Of a stretch of 64,000 bases of DNA, positions 41,185-51,525 are shown in pieces. A program made the position numbers and the translations under genes. The notes beneath the pieces were generated by a model, which saw only the letters and a list, made by a program, of their open reading frames with translations, had not been told where the DNA came from and did no database searches. Position 1 is the stretch's first letter. Each line of letters begins with the position of its first letter. The DNA lies in assembly GCF_009650135.1 (NCBI RefSeq), contig NZ_CP045871.1:310001-374000 (forward strand). Direction: 5' to 3'. This stretch comes from Litorivicinus lipolyticus (lineage in GTDB: Bacteria > Pseudomonadota > Gammaproteobacteria > Pseudomonadales > Litorivicinaceae).

Positions 41185-42221
41185 CGTTCTCGACCTTTTC
41201 GTGGGTGTTTGGGGGCGACCGCTTCGGCTGCCAATGCCAGGTAGTTGGCGTAACGCAGCTCAGACAGCTCGCCTGATTCGAGTGCGGCATGGACGCCACA
41301 TTTGGGCTCTTGATCATGCACGCAATCGCGGAATTTACAGGACTCGGCGGCTTGGGCCACGTCTGGAAAGCCAATCAGGATCTGTTCACGGTGCAAGTCC
41401 GACAGGCCAAAGGCGCGGATGCCTGGGCTGTCGATTAGCCAGCCTTCGCTGGGCAGCTGATACAACCGTCCTTGACTGGTGGTGTGCTTGCCTTGGCCGC
41501 GCTCGTCCAGCTCGCCAACCCGCAGGTCTTGCTCGGGCAGTAACGCCTGGACCAGCGATGACTTGCCGACGCCGGATTGTCCGACCAGTGCACTGACGCG
41601 ACCGCGCATGCATTCGATCAGTGGCGCCAAGCCTTCGACTGTGCGCGCCGAGGTTTCCAGTACCTGGTGGCCAAGGGCGGTGTAGGTTTCGACGAGTTCT
41701 TCGCGCAGGTCCGCCAATTCCGGTGCGACCTCGGTCAGATCGATTTTATTCAACACCACGACCGCTTCGATATCGGTCAAACGGGCAGCAATCAAAAAAC
41801 GGTCAATCGTATCTGGGCCGGGTGGCGGCATCAGTGCGCCGACGATGAGCAGTTGATCTAAGTTGGCGGCCATGACGCGCTCGCCACCAAATGGGCTGGG
41901 TCGTGCTAGGCGCCGAGTTCGCGGTTCAATCGCGGTCACCAATCCCTCGCTGTCGCCGGGAATCCAGGCGACCCGATCACCACACACGATGTCGCTCAGG
42001 TTCGAGCGCAGGTGGCAGCGCTGAACGTCACCCAGGCGGCCGTCGATCAGTCGAGCCACTTCGGCTTGGGCGGCGTGGCGGGTAATGACAACACCGGGGA
42101 TTTCGTCGCCGTCGAGGCCGTCCTCAACACGGTTGGCCTTTTTTTCGCTGCGGGCAAGCCGTTCGGCTTGGACTTTTTCGATGCGCCAGGCTTGGCGGCG
42201 GGTCAGCTTACGACCACTCAT
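41181..42221 (-). CDS. rsgA: Ribosome small-subunit-dependent GTPase A
   Basis: Circularly permuted GTPase that checks late 30S assembly. 346 residues. OB fold at the N-terminus; G4-type NKID in VVLNKIDL precedes the P-loop GQSGVGKSSLVQ, then DSPGIRAFGL (G3), which proves the permutation. The C-terminal zinc site is CKFRDCVHDQEPKCGV. The start MSGRKLTRRQAW is typical; a longer in-frame extension lies in the control region of the divergent cyclase. Followed by psd, and divergent from the cyclase upstream of orn, close to the E. coli orn-rsgA-psd neighbourhood. Confidence 0.95.
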   Translation of the reverse strand: MSGRKLTRRQAWRIEKVQAERLARSEKKANRVEDGLDGDEIPGVVITRHAAQAEVARLIDGRLGDVQRCHLRSNLSDIVCGDRVAWIPGDSEGLVTAIEPRTRRLARPSPFGGERVMAANLDQLLIVGALMPPPGPDTIDRFLIAARLTDIEAVVVLNKIDLTEVAPELADLREELVETYTALGHQVLETSARTVEGLAPLIECMRGRVSALVGQSGVGKSSLVQALLPEQDLRVGELDERGQGKHTTSQGRLYQLPSEGWLIDSPGIRAFGLSDLHREQILIGFPDVAQAAESCKFRDCVHDQEPKCGVHAALESGELSELRYANYLALAAEAVAPKHPRKGRER

Positions 42222-42277
42222 CGGCGAGATTTGATTTTGTGAACCATACTGAATCCGTATTAGTGAGGTTGCGACAT

Positions 42278-44086
42278 ATGCGCGGTTGGATAGGCGCGTG
42301 CGTACTCTGGGTTTGGCCCATGGTAGCGCAGGCGGTGGTTTTGGAGAATCAAAGTCAGGCAATAACGTCCGATGCCCAAATTTGGTGGGACGACAGTGGC
42401 GAGGTCACGATCAATGACCTGCTGCTCGGCGCGGTTGCGCCGCCGTGGCAAATGAACGATCGCGGTGAGCGCGCGTTCGGATTTCGTCAGTCCGCGGTGT
42501 GGTTGCGCTGGCCACTGGCACGTGGAGCCTCGGTAGACGGCGAGCGCGTATTGGTGGCTGAGTATGCGTTGTTGGACGAATTTGATGCGTTCTTAGTCGA
42601 CGAATACGGGTCGCTGTTGGATCAACAGCGCACGGGCCGCTCGATTGCACTGTCCGAGCATCCGATTGCCAGCCGCAAGTTGGCGATGCCGCTGGCGATA
42701 CCGTCCGGTGCCAGCACACTGTACGTGCGCGTTAAGAGCGACAGCGCGCTCAAGCTGCGAATGTCGCTGATGCCGACTGGCGAGTTTGCGGCCAAACTGG
42801 AGTCGAGCGCGCTGACTGGGGGCATTTTGTTTGGCGTGCTGTTGGCGGGCTGCTTTATCTATTGTTTGATGGGGATTGTGCTGCGGGCCTGGGCGCTGGT
42901 GGCGATTGGGTTGTATTTCGTGATGGGCGCAACCTGGCAGGGCATGTTGGAGGGGGCGTTCGCGTTGGCTTGGCCGGCCCACTTGATCATGCCGCGTGAA
43001 CTGATTCCGATGCTGCTGTTCACCATGGCTGGGTGTGTGCACGCTTACCTGGTGCTGGCACGGCGTGAATTTGGCCGGCGCCCGACGCCGATCGATGCGG
43101 CTATTTTTGCCTGGGTGCTGGTCGGTGCTTTTGGTGCCTGGTACATGCCCTATACGCTGGCGACTAAGATCGGCATGTACACCAACGTTGGTATTTGGGT
43201 ATCGGCGCTCGGCCTCAGCAGCCTAACGCGGGAATTTCCGCTGGAAACCCGGGTTCCGATTATCGCCAGCGCGGTGCTGTTTCTGGTCGGAGCCGGGCTG
43301 CTGACACTGGATACGGAAGGGGTCCTGTATCTGGGCGGGATGTCGACCGAGCTGTACGTGGTGACGGCTGTGCCACAGATGTTTTTGCTGACGTTTGGGG
43401 TCGCGCTGTTTGCGCGTGAACAGGTGCTGGAGCGGCGTGAGGCGGATGTGGCGCTGGCGCACCAGATCGATTTGGCGGCGGACGCCCGGGCCGAAACCTA
43501 TGCCGCGGAGCGCCGCCGTGCGGACGATAACGGGCTGGTTCAAGAGAGCATGTCGGCGATTCGCGATGTCGCTAACACCGACCCTTTGACCGGCCTTGCC
43601 AACCGCGCCGCCTTGACCAACCACGTGCGCCTGCTCAACCGCTCCGGGATTGAGTCGATTGCGCTGGCGGTGTTCGATTTGGATCACTTCAAACGTCTGA
43701 ACGACTCACATGGCCATGCCGTCGGTGACGATGCGCTGGTTAGCGTGGCAAAGGTGTTGAGTAATAGCTGTGTGCGACCGCTTGACTTTGTCAGTCGCTA
43801 TGGCGGCGAGGAATTCGTCATGTTGCTACCCAATACTGGGCTGATCGATGCCGAAAACCAGGTCAAAGCGGTGTTGGAGCGGATTCGGTCCATTCATTTG
43901 ATGCATGGCGACGTACGCGTTGCCCTGAGTTCCAGTGCCGGCTTGGCCCGCGAGGTGCTTGATCAGGCTGATGTGCCCTTTGAGGGGCTGTTTGCGCGGG
44001 CCGACGAGGCGCTATACTCGGCCAAACGTGGCGGCCGTGATCGGGTCGAGCTATCGCTAAAACCCACCAACAGGCTGAGTGCATGA
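42278..44086 (+). CDS. Diguanylate cyclase with 7TMR-DISM sensor
   Basis: 602 residues: signal peptide ([19 protein letters not shown]), a periplasmic DISMED2-like beta domain (about 20-175), seven membrane spans (about 180-385), a coiled-coil linker (about 390-430) and a GGDEF domain. The active site is [12 protein letters not shown] with the I-site RPLD five residues before it, so activity with product inhibition is likely. The ATG has GTGAGG upstream; a GTG 39 bases earlier would add residues before the signal peptide and was rejected. It overlaps orn by ATGA. Confidence 0.87.
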   Translation: MRGWIGACVLWVWPMVAQAVVLENQSQAITSDAQIWWDDSGEVTINDLLLGAVAPPWQMNDRGERAFGFRQSAVWLRWPLARGASVDGERVLVAEYALLDEFDAFLVDEYGSLLDQQRTGRSIALSEHPIASRKLAMPLAIPSGASTLYVRVKSDSALKLRMSLMPTGEFAAKLESSALTGGILFGVLLAGCFIYCLMGIVLRAWALVAIGLYFVMGATWQGMLEGAFALAWPAHLIMPRELIPMLLFTMAGCVHAYLVLARREFGRRPTPIDAAIFAWVLVGAFGAWYMPYTLATKIGMYTNVGIWVSALGLSSLTREFPLETRVPIIASAVLFLVGAGLLTLDTEGVLYLGGMSTELYVVTAVPQMFLLTFGVALFAREQVLERREADVALAHQIDLAADARAETYAAERRRADDNGLVQESMSAIRDVANTDPLTGLANRAALTNHVRLLNRSGIESIALAVFDLDHFKRLNDSHGHAVGDDALVSVAKVLSNSCVRPLDFVSRYGGEEFVMLLPNTGLIDAENQVKAVLERIRSIHLMHGDVRVALSSSAGLAREVLDQADVPFEGLFARADEALYSAKRGGRDRVELSLKPTNRLSA

Positions 44087-44619
44087 GTGACAATTTAATT
44101 TGGATTGATTTGGAAATGACCGGGCTGTTGCCCGAATCGGACCGGATTATTGAAATCGCCACCATTGTCACGGACAGTCAGCTGAACGTCCTGGCCGAAG
44201 GGCCGGTGATGGCAATTCACCAAAGTGACCAGCGCCTGGACGGGATGGACGAGTGGAACACCACGCACCATACCCGCAGCGGTTTGGTCCAGCGCGTGCG
44301 CCAGTCGCGCGTCGACGAGGCCGAAGCCGAAGCCGCTACGATCGATTTTCTGTCGGGCTTTTTGGAGGCCGGACAAAGCCCCATGTGCGGCAACAGCATC
44401 TGTCAGGACCGGCGTTTTCTATACAACTACATGCCAAAACTGGAAGCCTTTTTTCATTACCGCAACCTGGATGTCAGCACCCTTAAAGAGCTGGCCCGGC
44501 GCTGGCGCCCCGATGTCACCGCCGGGCTGTCTAAACATGGCGCACACCTGGCGCTGGACGACATTCGCGACAGCATCGCCGAGCTGCGCCACTACCGTGA
44601 GCACTTTATCCGCGGCTAA
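44083..44619 (+). CDS. orn: Oligoribonuclease
   Basis: DEDDh 3'-5' exonuclease that degrades RNA dinucleotides, including the pGpG formed from c-di-GMP. Exo motifs: WIDLEMTGL (I), [11 protein letters not shown] (II), [11 protein letters not shown] (III). 178 residues, normal. Its coupling by ATGA to a diguanylate cyclase is of interest because Orn completes c-di-GMP breakdown. It overlaps the convergent queG by 14 bases. Confidence 0.96.
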   Translation: MSDNLIWIDLEMTGLLPESDRIIEIATIVTDSQLNVLAEGPVMAIHQSDQRLDGMDEWNTTHHTRSGLVQRVRQSRVDEAEAEAATIDFLSGFLEAGQSPMCGNSICQDRRFLYNYMPKLEAFFHYRNLDVSTLKELARRWRPDVTAGLSKHGAHLALDDIRDSIAELRHYREHFIRG

Positions 44620-45652
44620 GAGCCCAGCGTAGATGCTCGGCTTGGGCGTCGGTTTCAGGCTGGCAGGCCGCCAGAGCGCCGGCAATGGCCGGGTTGGGTA
44701 GGGCGTTCCCCATCGCAATCAATAGATTTTCGCGGAACTTGTCGTAACCGGCGCGGCGGATCGCCATGCCTTGGGTGCGCTGATCAAATTCAACCCGGCT
44801 CCATGCCCATAGCGCCAGTAAATCAGGCGATTCCAAGCCGTGGCGTGGGTTGAATTGGTCATCCCCAGTATCGGCATAGCGGTTCCACGGGCAAATCAGC
44901 TGGCAGTCATCGCAGCCAAACACGCGGTTGCCCATCGGCTGGCGGAATTCGTCTGGAATCGGGCCGGTCATTTCAATCGTGTGATAGCTAATGCAACGCC
45001 GCGCGTCCAGCCGATAAGGTGCGACAATGGCCTGGGTCGGACAGATATCAATGCACGCGGTGCATGACCCACAGCGCGGTTGTTCCGGTTCGTGGGTGGT
45101 CGGCAACGGCGCGTCGGTTAAAAAGCCACTGATAAACGACCAGCTACCGGCGTCACGGCTTAGCACCAGCGTGTGCTTGCCAATCCAGCCCAGCCCGGCT
45201 TGCTCGGCGAAGTGTTTTTCCAGCACCGGTGCGCTGTCCGCAAAGACCCGAAACCCATGCGGTTGAATAAAGGGTGACAGCGATTGAGCCAGCCCCTTCA
45301 TGCGCTTGCGCAGGGTTTTATGATAGTCGCGGCCCAAGGCATAACGGCTTAGGTAGGCTTTTTCGGGGTTGCCAATCACCCCCCAGGGGTCGGTGTCCGG
45401 CGGCAAATAGTCCGTGACGCCGAGCACAATCCGGCGCGCATCTGGGTGCACCTGTGACAGGTGCGCACGCAGGTCCCGGCCGCGTTCCATCCAGCTCATT
45501 TGGCCGTGAAATTCGTCCGCAAGCCATTGATCCAGATGCGCCAAGGCGTCGGATTGATCGAGGGACGCGACGCCGACTCGGCGAAAACCCAGTTCGCCGG
45601 CGCGGGCATTAAGTTGGAGTCGGAAGTCGGTCGGATCGTGGGTAAACTGCAT
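44606..45652 (-). CDS. queG: Epoxyqueuosine reductase
   Basis: Cobalamin and 4Fe-4S enzyme for the last step of queuosine synthesis on tRNA. The two clusters are bound by [15 protein letters not shown] and [11 protein letters not shown]. The N-terminal flavin-reductase-like cobalamin fold includes [14 protein letters not shown] and the proton-donor Asp region ([20 protein letters not shown]). 348 residues. It lies divergent to tsaE with 32 bases between starts, the usual queG/tsaE arrangement of gammaproteobacteria. Confidence 0.95.
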   Translation of the reverse strand: MQFTHDPTDFRLQLNARAGELGFRRVGVASLDQSDALAHLDQWLADEFHGQMSWMERGRDLRAHLSQVHPDARRIVLGVTDYLPPDTDPWGVIGNPEKAYLSRYALGRDYHKTLRKRMKGLAQSLSPFIQPHGFRVFADSAPVLEKHFAEQAGLGWIGKHTLVLSRDAGSWSFISGFLTDAPLPTTHEPEQPRCGSCTACIDICPTQAIVAPYRLDARRCISYHTIEMTGPIPDEFRQPMGNRVFGCDDCQLICPWNRYADTGDDQFNPRHGLESPDLLALWAWSRVEFDQRTQGMAIRRAGYDKFRENLLIAMGNALPNPAIAGALAACQPETDAQAEHLRWALSRG

Positions 45653-45684
45653 GGGAACAGTCTAACGGATAAGGGCCATTTGAC

Positions 45685-46113
45685 GTGAACTTGGACAATG
45701 AAAGTGCTGCCGTGGCGTGGGCGCAGTCCTGTGCTCAGGCATTACCGCGGGCGGGGTACATCAGCTTGCGTGGGCCACTGGGCGCCGGCAAAAGTTTCTT
45801 TGCGCGGCATGTGATTCAGGCGCTCGGCCACACGGGGGCGGTGCCATCGCCAACCTATACCCTGATCGAAGAATACCCAACGCCGGCGGGGCGCTGTTGG
45901 CACCTGGATCTTTACCGGCTGGGCGACGCCGAGGAGCTGGAATTTTTAAACGTGCGTGATGCCATTGACGGTAACGATCTGGTCTTGATCGAGTGGGCTG
46001 AGCGTGGCCTTGGGTGGCTGCCGGCGCCAACGCTGGTGCTGGATTTTGACTATGCTGGCGACGGTCGCGTGTGCCGCCCATCGCGCACGGATTGGTTGAG
46101 CAATGGGTCGTGA
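45685..46113 (+). CDS. tsaE: tRNA threonylcarbamoyladenosine biosynthesis ATPase TsaE
   Basis: P-loop ATPase of the TsaBDE complex that makes t6A37. Walker A GPLGAGKSFFAR (about residues 29-40), the VPSPTYTLIEEY switch and the HLDLYRL and IEWAERG blocks are present. 142 residues. The start codon is GTG. It is followed in the same operon by an amidase, mutL and miaA, the order known from E. coli. Confidence 0.95.
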   Translation: MNLDNESAAVAWAQSCAQALPRAGYISLRGPLGAGKSFFARHVIQALGHTGAVPSPTYTLIEEYPTPAGRCWHLDLYRLGDAEELEFLNVRDAIDGNDLVLIEWAERGLGWLPAPTLVLDFDYAGDGRVCRPSRTDWLSNGS

Positions 46114-46130
46114 CTGCGTACCCTGCTGAC

Positions 46131-47468
46131 ATGCAAAAATTGATAGCAATGGCCGCGTTATTGTTGACGTTGGCGGCGGGTTGGGCCCGCGCAGAGGTCC
46201 GCGTGACAGATGTCCGCTCGACCACTGAAAATGGCACCACGCGGTTGGTGCTAGAACTGTCTGAGGCGGTCCAGTATCGCAAATTCCACCTGACCGGGCC
46301 GAACCGTTTAGTGGTCGATTTAAGCGCCACCTCGACCGGTTTGCCGGCGACGCTGTTTGCACTGTCCAGTGCACAGGTGCGCGGCGTCCGTGCGGCGCGG
46401 CGTGGGGATGGCGTGCGCCTGGTGTTTGATTTGGCCGGTGACTTCCCCTCCAAGGCCTTCACCTTGGCCGGGGACGGGGCAGCACCGAATCGCTTGGTCT
46501 TGGACATTGCCGGTAATCCGGCTGTTGAATCCAAGGCGGCGCCGGTGGTGGCCAAGGCTGCCGCCCCGGCGGTCCAGCCACAGGTATCGGTGCCGGCTCG
46601 GGATATTGTCATCATGATCGACCCGGGTCATGGCGGCAAAGACCCGGGCGCCTTGGCCAAGGGCGGCATTCGTGAAAAAGACGTGGTGTTGGCGATCGCG
46701 CGTAAACTGAAGGCCGAATTCGACCGTTTACCGGGCTTTCAAGGCAAGCTGACGCGCAGCGGCGATAGCTTCATCGCGCTGGGCAAGCGGACCCAGCTGG
46801 CGCGCGCTGCGGATGCTGATTTCTTTGTCAGTTTGCATGCGGACAGCTTCCCCAAGGATCGCTCTGTTTACGGCGGCGGTGTTTATGCGCTGAGTTTGCG
46901 TGGCGCAACGTCGGAGACCGCGCGCTGGTTGGCGAAGCGCGAGAACGCTGTGGATTTATCCCACGGTGTCGATTTGGGCGATGTGGATGACGACCTGCGC
47001 AAGGTGCTGCTGAATATGTCGGTCGACTCGGCCATTCGCATCAGCAAGCAAGCCGGCGCCAAGGTCATCAATGAAATGAGCGGTGTCGCGCGCATGCACC
47101 GTCGACGCCTGGAACAGGCCAACTTTGTCGTCTTGCGTAGCCCTGATATTCCAAGCCTACTGGTTGAGCTGGGCTTTCTGTCGAATGCCCAGGACGTAAA
47201 GCGCCTGACCAACCCGGCCGATCAAGACAAGGTTGCGGCGGCCATCCGTCGCGGCATTGTCAGCTACTTTGAAAGCTCACCACCGGCCAACACCGTGGTC
47301 GATCAAAAGAAACGCGCCAAGCCGGACGCCTATGTGGTGGTTCGTGGTGACACGCTGTCTGCGATCGCCAAGAAAAATGGCACGACTTTGGCGGCGATTC
47401 GCCGGGCCAATGGGCTCAGTTCGAACGCCATTCGCATCGGTCAGAAGCTGGATATTCCGCGCTCGTGA
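46131..47468 (+). CDS. amiB: N-acetylmuramoyl-L-alanine amidase with AMIN and LysM domains (AmiB/AmiC type)
   Basis: Splits septal peptidoglycan for daughter-cell separation. 445 residues: signal peptide ([21 protein letters not shown]), AMIN domain (about 25-125) for septal targeting, Amidase_3 zinc domain (about 160-385) with [19 protein letters not shown] and VELGFLSN as metal and catalytic blocks, and one C-terminal LysM ([15 protein letters not shown], about 397-443). An in-frame GTG 21 bases earlier overlaps the tsaE stop and cannot be excluded. Gene order favours the name amiB. The stop overlaps the mutL start. Confidence 0.93.
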   Translation: MQKLIAMAALLLTLAAGWARAEVRVTDVRSTTENGTTRLVLELSEAVQYRKFHLTGPNRLVVDLSATSTGLPATLFALSSAQVRGVRAARRGDGVRLVFDLAGDFPSKAFTLAGDGAAPNRLVLDIAGNPAVESKAAPVVAKAAAPAVQPQVSVPARDIVIMIDPGHGGKDPGALAKGGIREKDVVLAIARKLKAEFDRLPGFQGKLTRSGDSFIALGKRTQLARAADADFFVSLHADSFPKDRSVYGGGVYALSLRGATSETARWLAKRENAVDLSHGVDLGDVDDDLRKVLLNMSVDSAIRISKQAGAKVINEMSGVARMHRRRLEQANFVVLRSPDIPSLLVELGFLSNAQDVKRLTNPADQDKVAAAIRRGIVSYFESSPPANTVVDQKKRAKPDAYVVVRGDTLSAIAKKNGTTLAAIRRANGLSSNAIRIGQKLDIPRS

Positions 47469-49270
47469 TTAAGGTACTGTCGCCGCGCCTGGCCAACCAG
47501 ATTGCTGCCGGTGAGGTGGTCGAGCGGCCCGCCAGTGTCGCCAAAGAGCTGATTGAAAACGCCCTGGATGCGGGCGCCACTCGTATTCGCGTCGAGGCCG
47601 AGCGTGGCGGCATCGCGTCGCTGGTCATCAGTGACGACGGGCATGGTATCGAGCAACAGCAGCTAGCACTGGCACTGGCGCGTCACGCGACCAGTAAAAT
47701 TCAGGACCTGGATGACTTGGAGGGTGTCGCCACCCTGGGTTTTCGTGGCGAAGCTTTGGCCTCGATTGCGTCGGTCTCGCGCTTGACGCTGACCAGCGCG
47801 GTCGAGGGTGAGACGGGTTTTTGTGTCAGCGCCGAAGGGCGTGACATGGTCGCCGACGTGCGGCCGGCCCCGCGTAATCGCGGCACCACCCTGGAAATTC
47901 GGGACCTGTTCTTTAATACCCCGGCGCGGCGTAAGTTTTTAAAAACCGAAAAAACCGAGCAGAACCACATTCAAACCGCGTTATCGCGCCAAGCCATGAG
48001 CCGGTTCGACGTCGGCTTTGAGTGGGTCCACGACGGCAAGGTGCATTGGCAACTGCCGCAGGCCGCGACCGAAGCGGCGCGTGCTGCTCGTATTGCCAAA
48101 CTGGTGGGCCAGCCCTTTATGGACGCGGCCTTGTCGGTTGAAGCTGAAGCCATTGGGCTGCGCCTACATGGCTGGGTCGCAGCGCCAACCTTTAGCCGCT
48201 CACAGCCGGATTTGCAGTACCTGTTTGTCAACGGCCGCGTGGTCCGTGACCGCTTGGTCGGGCACGCCATTCGCCAGGCCTACCGTGATGTCATGTACGG
48301 CCAACGCCACCCAGCCTATGTGCTGTACCTGGAACTGGATCCGGCCTCGGTCGACGTCAACGTGCACCCAACCAAGCACGAAGTGCGGTTTCGCGATCAG
48401 CGGCTGGTTCATGATTTCCTGTTCAAGTCATTGCACCGGCTGTTGGCCCAGGTTCGAACGGACATGCCGTCGGCCTCGGCTGAGTCACTGGACGTGGCGC
48501 CGGCGCCCGCGCAATTGCAGACCCAGTCGCCGCTGACGTTTAACCAAAGCGCGGGTGCTCCAAACTACCAACCAGTGCGTCCCAGCGCGGTATCCGAACA
48601 GCTACTGGGGCTGGCGGAGTTGGCGGCGCCGCCGGCGGTCTTTGAAGCGCGCGAGCCGGTCGCACTGGCGGACAGTGACGACGAAATACCGCCGCTGGGG
48701 TATGCCGTGGCCCAGTTGCACGGGGTCTATTTGTTAGCCCAAAACAGCCATGGACTGGTGCTGGTCGACATTCACGCGGCGCATGAACGGATCACCTATG
48801 AAGCCTTGAAAACCGCCCACGATGAGCAACGCCTGGCGTCGCGGCCGTTACTGTTGCCGGTGACCATGGCGGTCAGCGAAACCGAAGCGGAGTTGGCCCA
48901 GGAACGCAGTGAGGTGTTCGCTCAGTTTGGTTTTCAGGTCGACTGCTTAGGCCCCGAGACTTTGGCGGTACGCGCGGTGCCGGCGCTGTTGCAGAACGCA
49001 TCGGCCGAGTCCTTGGTCCGCGACGTGCTGTCGGACTTGCAGCAATACGGCACCAGCGAACGAATTTTGGCCCGCCGCGACGAGCTGTTGGGGACTATGG
49101 CCTGTCACGGCAGTGTCCGCGCCAATCGCAGACTGACGGTGCCGGAAATGAACGCGCTGTTGCGCGACATGGAACGCACCGAGCGCAGTGGCCAATGCAA
49201 CCATGGCCGTCCCACCTGGACGGCGCTCAGCATGCACGAATTGGATCGGCTATTTTTGCGTGGACGCTAA
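47465..49270 (+). CDS. mutL: DNA mismatch repair protein MutL (endonuclease-type)
   Basis: Links MutS to downstream repair. The GHKL ATPase half carries [21 protein letters not shown] and [11 protein letters not shown]. The C-terminal dimerisation half contains [12 protein letters not shown] near residue 435, the metal-binding endonuclease motif D-x-HA-x2-E-x4-E with Ile at the variable Q/M position, plus ACHGSVRA and CNHGRPT. So this MutL probably nicks DNA itself, in line with bacteria that lack MutH. The start is GTG. 601 residues. It overlaps miaA by 11 bases. Confidence 0.96.
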   Translation: MIKVLSPRLANQIAAGEVVERPASVAKELIENALDAGATRIRVEAERGGIASLVISDDGHGIEQQQLALALARHATSKIQDLDDLEGVATLGFRGEALASIASVSRLTLTSAVEGETGFCVSAEGRDMVADVRPAPRNRGTTLEIRDLFFNTPARRKFLKTEKTEQNHIQTALSRQAMSRFDVGFEWVHDGKVHWQLPQAATEAARAARIAKLVGQPFMDAALSVEAEAIGLRLHGWVAAPTFSRSQPDLQYLFVNGRVVRDRLVGHAIRQAYRDVMYGQRHPAYVLYLELDPASVDVNVHPTKHEVRFRDQRLVHDFLFKSLHRLLAQVRTDMPSASAESLDVAPAPAQLQTQSPLTFNQSAGAPNYQPVRPSAVSEQLLGLAELAAPPAVFEAREPVALADSDDEIPPLGYAVAQLHGVYLLAQNSHGLVLVDIHAAHERITYEALKTAHDEQRLASRPLLLPVTMAVSETEAELAQERSEVFAQFGFQVDCLGPETLAVRAVPALLQNASAESLVRDVLSDLQQYGTSERILARRDELLGTMACHGSVRANRRLTVPEMNALLRDMERTERSGQCNHGRPTWTALSMHELDRLFLRGR

Positions 49271-50183
49271 GACGCCGCTGTATGCCCTGATGGGCCCGAC
49301 GGCGTCGGGCAAGACCGGGATTGCGATTGATTTAGCGTGTCACCACGGCTTTGAACTGATCAGCGTCGACAGCGTGCTGGTGTATCGCGGGCTGGACATT
49401 GGCAGTGCTAAACCGAGCGCTGCGGAACAAGCATTGGCGCCGCATGCCTTGATTGATATTCGCGAGTTTTGGCAACCCTATTCCGCCGGTGACTTCCGCG
49501 ATGACTGTGCGGCGCTGGTACGCGGGATTGTCGATCGCGGCCACAAACCGCTATTGGTCGGCGGCACCCAACTCTATTTCAAAGCGCTGATGGACATGAA
49601 CCCGGACTTGCCGTCGGCTGATGCGGGGGTTCGTGCCCAGATCCGTGCGCACGCAGCCACCGATGGCTGGCCGGCGTTGCACGCCCAGTTGGCCAAGGTC
49701 GACCCGGTTAGCGCGGCGAGGCTGCATCCGAATCACTCAAGTCGGATTGAGCGGGCGCTTGAAGTGCACCGGCTGAGCGGGCGCGCACTGAGTGACTTTC
49801 ACGTCCCTAGCACCAGCAGCGCCTACGAATTTCGCAGCGTCGCGCTGGTACCGGACGATCGAGCTTGGTTACACCGGCGAATTGCCCAGCGATTTGAATT
49901 GATGATGCGAGCTGGGTTCGAAGACGAGGTTCGCGGCTTGATGGCGCACCCGAAATTCGAGCCGTCGCTGACGTCGATGAGCGCGGTCGGCTATCGCCAA
50001 GCGATCATGGGCTTGAGTGACGGCAGTGAGCGTGCGCAGTGGGTGGAGCGCGCGGTGATTGCTTCACGGCAACTGGCGAAACGCCAGTTAACCTGGTTGC
50101 GCGGGTGGCCGGATTTGAAGGTGGTAGCGGCGGAAACCGCCACCACGGACGCGGTGTTAAGCGCCTTTTCGGATTTTCAGTAG
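49260..50183 (+). CDS. miaA: tRNA dimethylallyltransferase
   Basis: Adds the dimethylallyl group to A37 of tRNAs that read UNN codons. The P-loop [13 protein letters not shown], the [19 protein letters not shown] substrate block, [12 protein letters not shown] and YRQAIMGL (near the C-terminus) are family marks. The GTG start within the mutL stop gives 307 residues; an upstream ATG would lie deep inside mutL. In most gammaproteobacteria hfq follows; here the next gene is on the other strand and no hfq is seen. Its 3' end overlaps the small minus-strand ORF by 27 bases. Confidence 0.95.
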   Translation: MDAKTPLYALMGPTASGKTGIAIDLACHHGFELISVDSVLVYRGLDIGSAKPSAAEQALAPHALIDIREFWQPYSAGDFRDDCAALVRGIVDRGHKPLLVGGTQLYFKALMDMNPDLPSADAGVRAQIRAHAATDGWPALHAQLAKVDPVSAARLHPNHSSRIERALEVHRLSGRALSDFHVPSTSSAYEFRSVALVPDDRAWLHRRIAQRFELMMRAGFEDEVRGLMAHPKFEPSLTSMSAVGYRQAIMGLSDGSERAQWVERAVIASRQLAKRQLTWLRGWPDLKVVAAETATTDAVLSAFSDFQ

Positions 50184-50282
50184 GGCCTTTTCTAGTCCCC
50201 ATCCCATCGCGCCGACGATGATTAGGATACCCAGTAAGCTGGGCCAAACGGTGCCCCATGTCGCTTCATCAATGCCAAACAT
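50157..50282 (-). CDS. Single-span membrane microprotein, 41 residues, with FNR-type promoter
   Basis: GGAGG five bases before an ATG opens a 41-codon frame. Ten polar residues (MFGIDEATWG) lead into one membrane segment (about 11-28, including SLLGILIIVGAMGWG) and then a basic tail (KALLKIRKG), so N-out/C-in by the positive-inside rule. I recognise no family. It follows the mrp operon by 69 bases and overlaps the miaA 3' end. A well-placed FNR box and -10 element upstream argue that it is real and induced when oxygen is low. It could be an accessory subunit of a membrane enzyme; that is conjecture. Confidence 0.72.
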   Translation of the reverse strand: MFGIDEATWGTVWPSLLGILIIVGAMGWGLEKALLKIRKGA

Positions 50283-50307
50283 ATGCGCCTCCCGTGCGTT
50301 TCGGTAT

Positions 50308-50356
50308 GGCGTAGTTATAGCGCTGATGAGGCCTCGGTGAATTGACTTAGATCAAG
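50308..50356 (-). promoter_or_regulatory. Class II FNR/ANR-type promoter of the 41-residue membrane protein
   Basis: On the minus strand TTGATCTAAGTCAA (50343-50356) matches the FNR box TTGAT-N4-ATCAA with one mismatch. TATAAC (50315-50320) lies exactly where the -10 hexamer should be if the box is centred at -41.5, with the start at A 50308 and a 26-base leader including GGAGG. Spacing is that of a class II FNR-activated promoter. Confidence 0.7.
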
Positions 50357-50747
50357 GCTGAGGGTCTTGCTGGGCGGGGCTTTGGGTAGATTGACTTGAG
50401 TCAAGCGGCTGGCGGAATTCTTCGACCTGTGGATCGAGTTCGGTGCCGCCCCAGACCTTGGTTCGGCTGCGAAAGGCGGCCCGGCCCAGTAAGTGCGCAC
50501 CGACCGGTGCGGTTAAGATCATAAAGGCAATAATCAACAGCGCCTTGGCCACAAATCCGGTTTCGGCGACATGTACACAGGCGCCCAAGCCAATCAACCC
50601 AACGCCGAGCGTGCCGGCCTTGGTCGAGGCATGCATCCGCACAAATACGTCCGGCATGCGCACAACGCCGGCCGCCGCGACCAGGCAAAAGGCGCCGCCC
50701 AACAAAATCAGGCTGCCGGCGACAACATCTAGCATCAACCCGATCAT
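50352..50747 (-). CDS. mrpG: Na+/H+ antiporter subunit MrpG
   Basis: 131 residues with three spans; the family signature VAAAGVVRMPDVFVRMHASTK (here VRMPDVFVRMHASTKAGTLG in part) is clear. Last of seven overlapping mrp genes. A polar C-terminal tail of about 40 residues follows the last span and holds an FNR-like dyad at the DNA level. Start overlaps mrpF by 4 bases. Confidence 0.94.
   Translation of the reverse strand: MIGLMLDVVAGSLILLGGAFCLVAAAGVVRMPDVFVRMHASTKAGTLGVGLIGLGACVHVAETGFVAKALLIIAFMILTAPVGAHLLGRAAFRSRTKVWGGTELDPQVEEFRQPLDSSQSTQSPAQQDPQP
50391..50404. promoter_or_regulatory. Second FNR-like dyad, near -90
   Basis: TTGACTTGAGTCAA is a perfect palindrome with one mismatch from consensus in each half, 48 bases upstream of the first box and inside mrpG. 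Tandem FNR boxes at about -41 and -90 are known at some promoters. Lying in coding sequence, it could also be a chance match. Confidence 0.45.
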
Positions 50748-51052
50748 GCGTCGTCCTCAATATGCCCGGAGCGCTCAATAAAGCGTGCAAAGGCGACGGT
50801 GGATAAAAACGCCACCAACGCCAGCGCCAAGCCCGCATCCAGGTACGACTCCAGCGCCGACGAGGTCGCAAAAATTACCAGAAAGGCGACCAACAGCATC
50901 GAGATTAGGTCAAGGGCGACCACTCGGTCGGCCAGGCTGGGGCCGCGCAACAAGCGCACGGCGGTCAGCACCAGCGCCAGCAATACCATCAGGGCGGCGG
51001 CGACACTGGCGAAGCCGACAAATCCGGTCAAGGCAGTGCTGAATATGCTCAT
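50744..51052 (-). CDS. mrpF: Na+/H+ antiporter subunit MrpF
   Basis: 102 residues, three spans. The LRGPSLADRVVALDLISML stretch after the first span is the MrpF/PhaF signature. Part of the hetero-oligomeric antiporter; overlaps mrpE and mrpG by 4 bases each. Confidence 0.94.
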   Translation of the reverse strand: MSIFSTALTGFVGFASVAAALMVLLALVLTAVRLLRGPSLADRVVALDLISMLLVAFLVIFATSSALESYLDAGLALALVAFLSTVAFARFIERSGHIEDDA

Positions 51053-51525
51053 CGCAGGGCCTCTATGACGCGCCGCTCCATGCCATCTTTGAGGCTGGCG
51101 CGGGCTTGTTCGGCGGACTGGCCAGCAAACATGGTGTGGACCAGTAACGACTTTCGGTCCGCGCTGATATCGACCGACAACGACCCGGGTGTGAGCGAGA
51201 TTAAATTCGCGGTCAACATAATTTCGGCGTCGGTCGTGGCGTCCAGCGGCATGACCAAAAACTTAGGTCGCGACAACAGCGGCGGCGTGACGACGTCGTA
51301 GGCGACCTTGAAGCTGGACACCACCAGGTCGTATAGAAAGAAGCCAATCAAGCCGAACACGCGCTGGATACGGCCGTGATAGTCCGACGGGCCGAAGCTG
51401 TGGCGAAACGGCCAGGTCATGAAAAACGCGACGACCATAAACGCCAGCACCGAGGTGACGCTGTTGTCTGACAAAAGGTTGGCCATCAATATGGCCAGGG
51501 CCAGGTTGGTGACTAAAGCGATCAT
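51049..51525 (-). CDS. mrpE: Na+/H+ antiporter subunit MrpE
   Basis: 158 residues: two or three N-terminal spans and a cytosolic part with LISLTPGSLSVDISADRKSL, the MrpE signature. MrpE is needed for assembly or coupling in the family. Overlaps its neighbours by 4 bases. Confidence 0.94.
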   Translation of the reverse strand: MIALVTNLALAILMANLLSDNSVTSVLAFMVVAFFMTWPFRHSFGPSDYHGRIQRVFGLIGFFLYDLVVSSFKVAYDVVTPPLLSRPKFLVMPLDATTDAEIMLTANLISLTPGSLSVDISADRKSLLVHTMFAGQSAEQARASLKDGMERRVIEALR

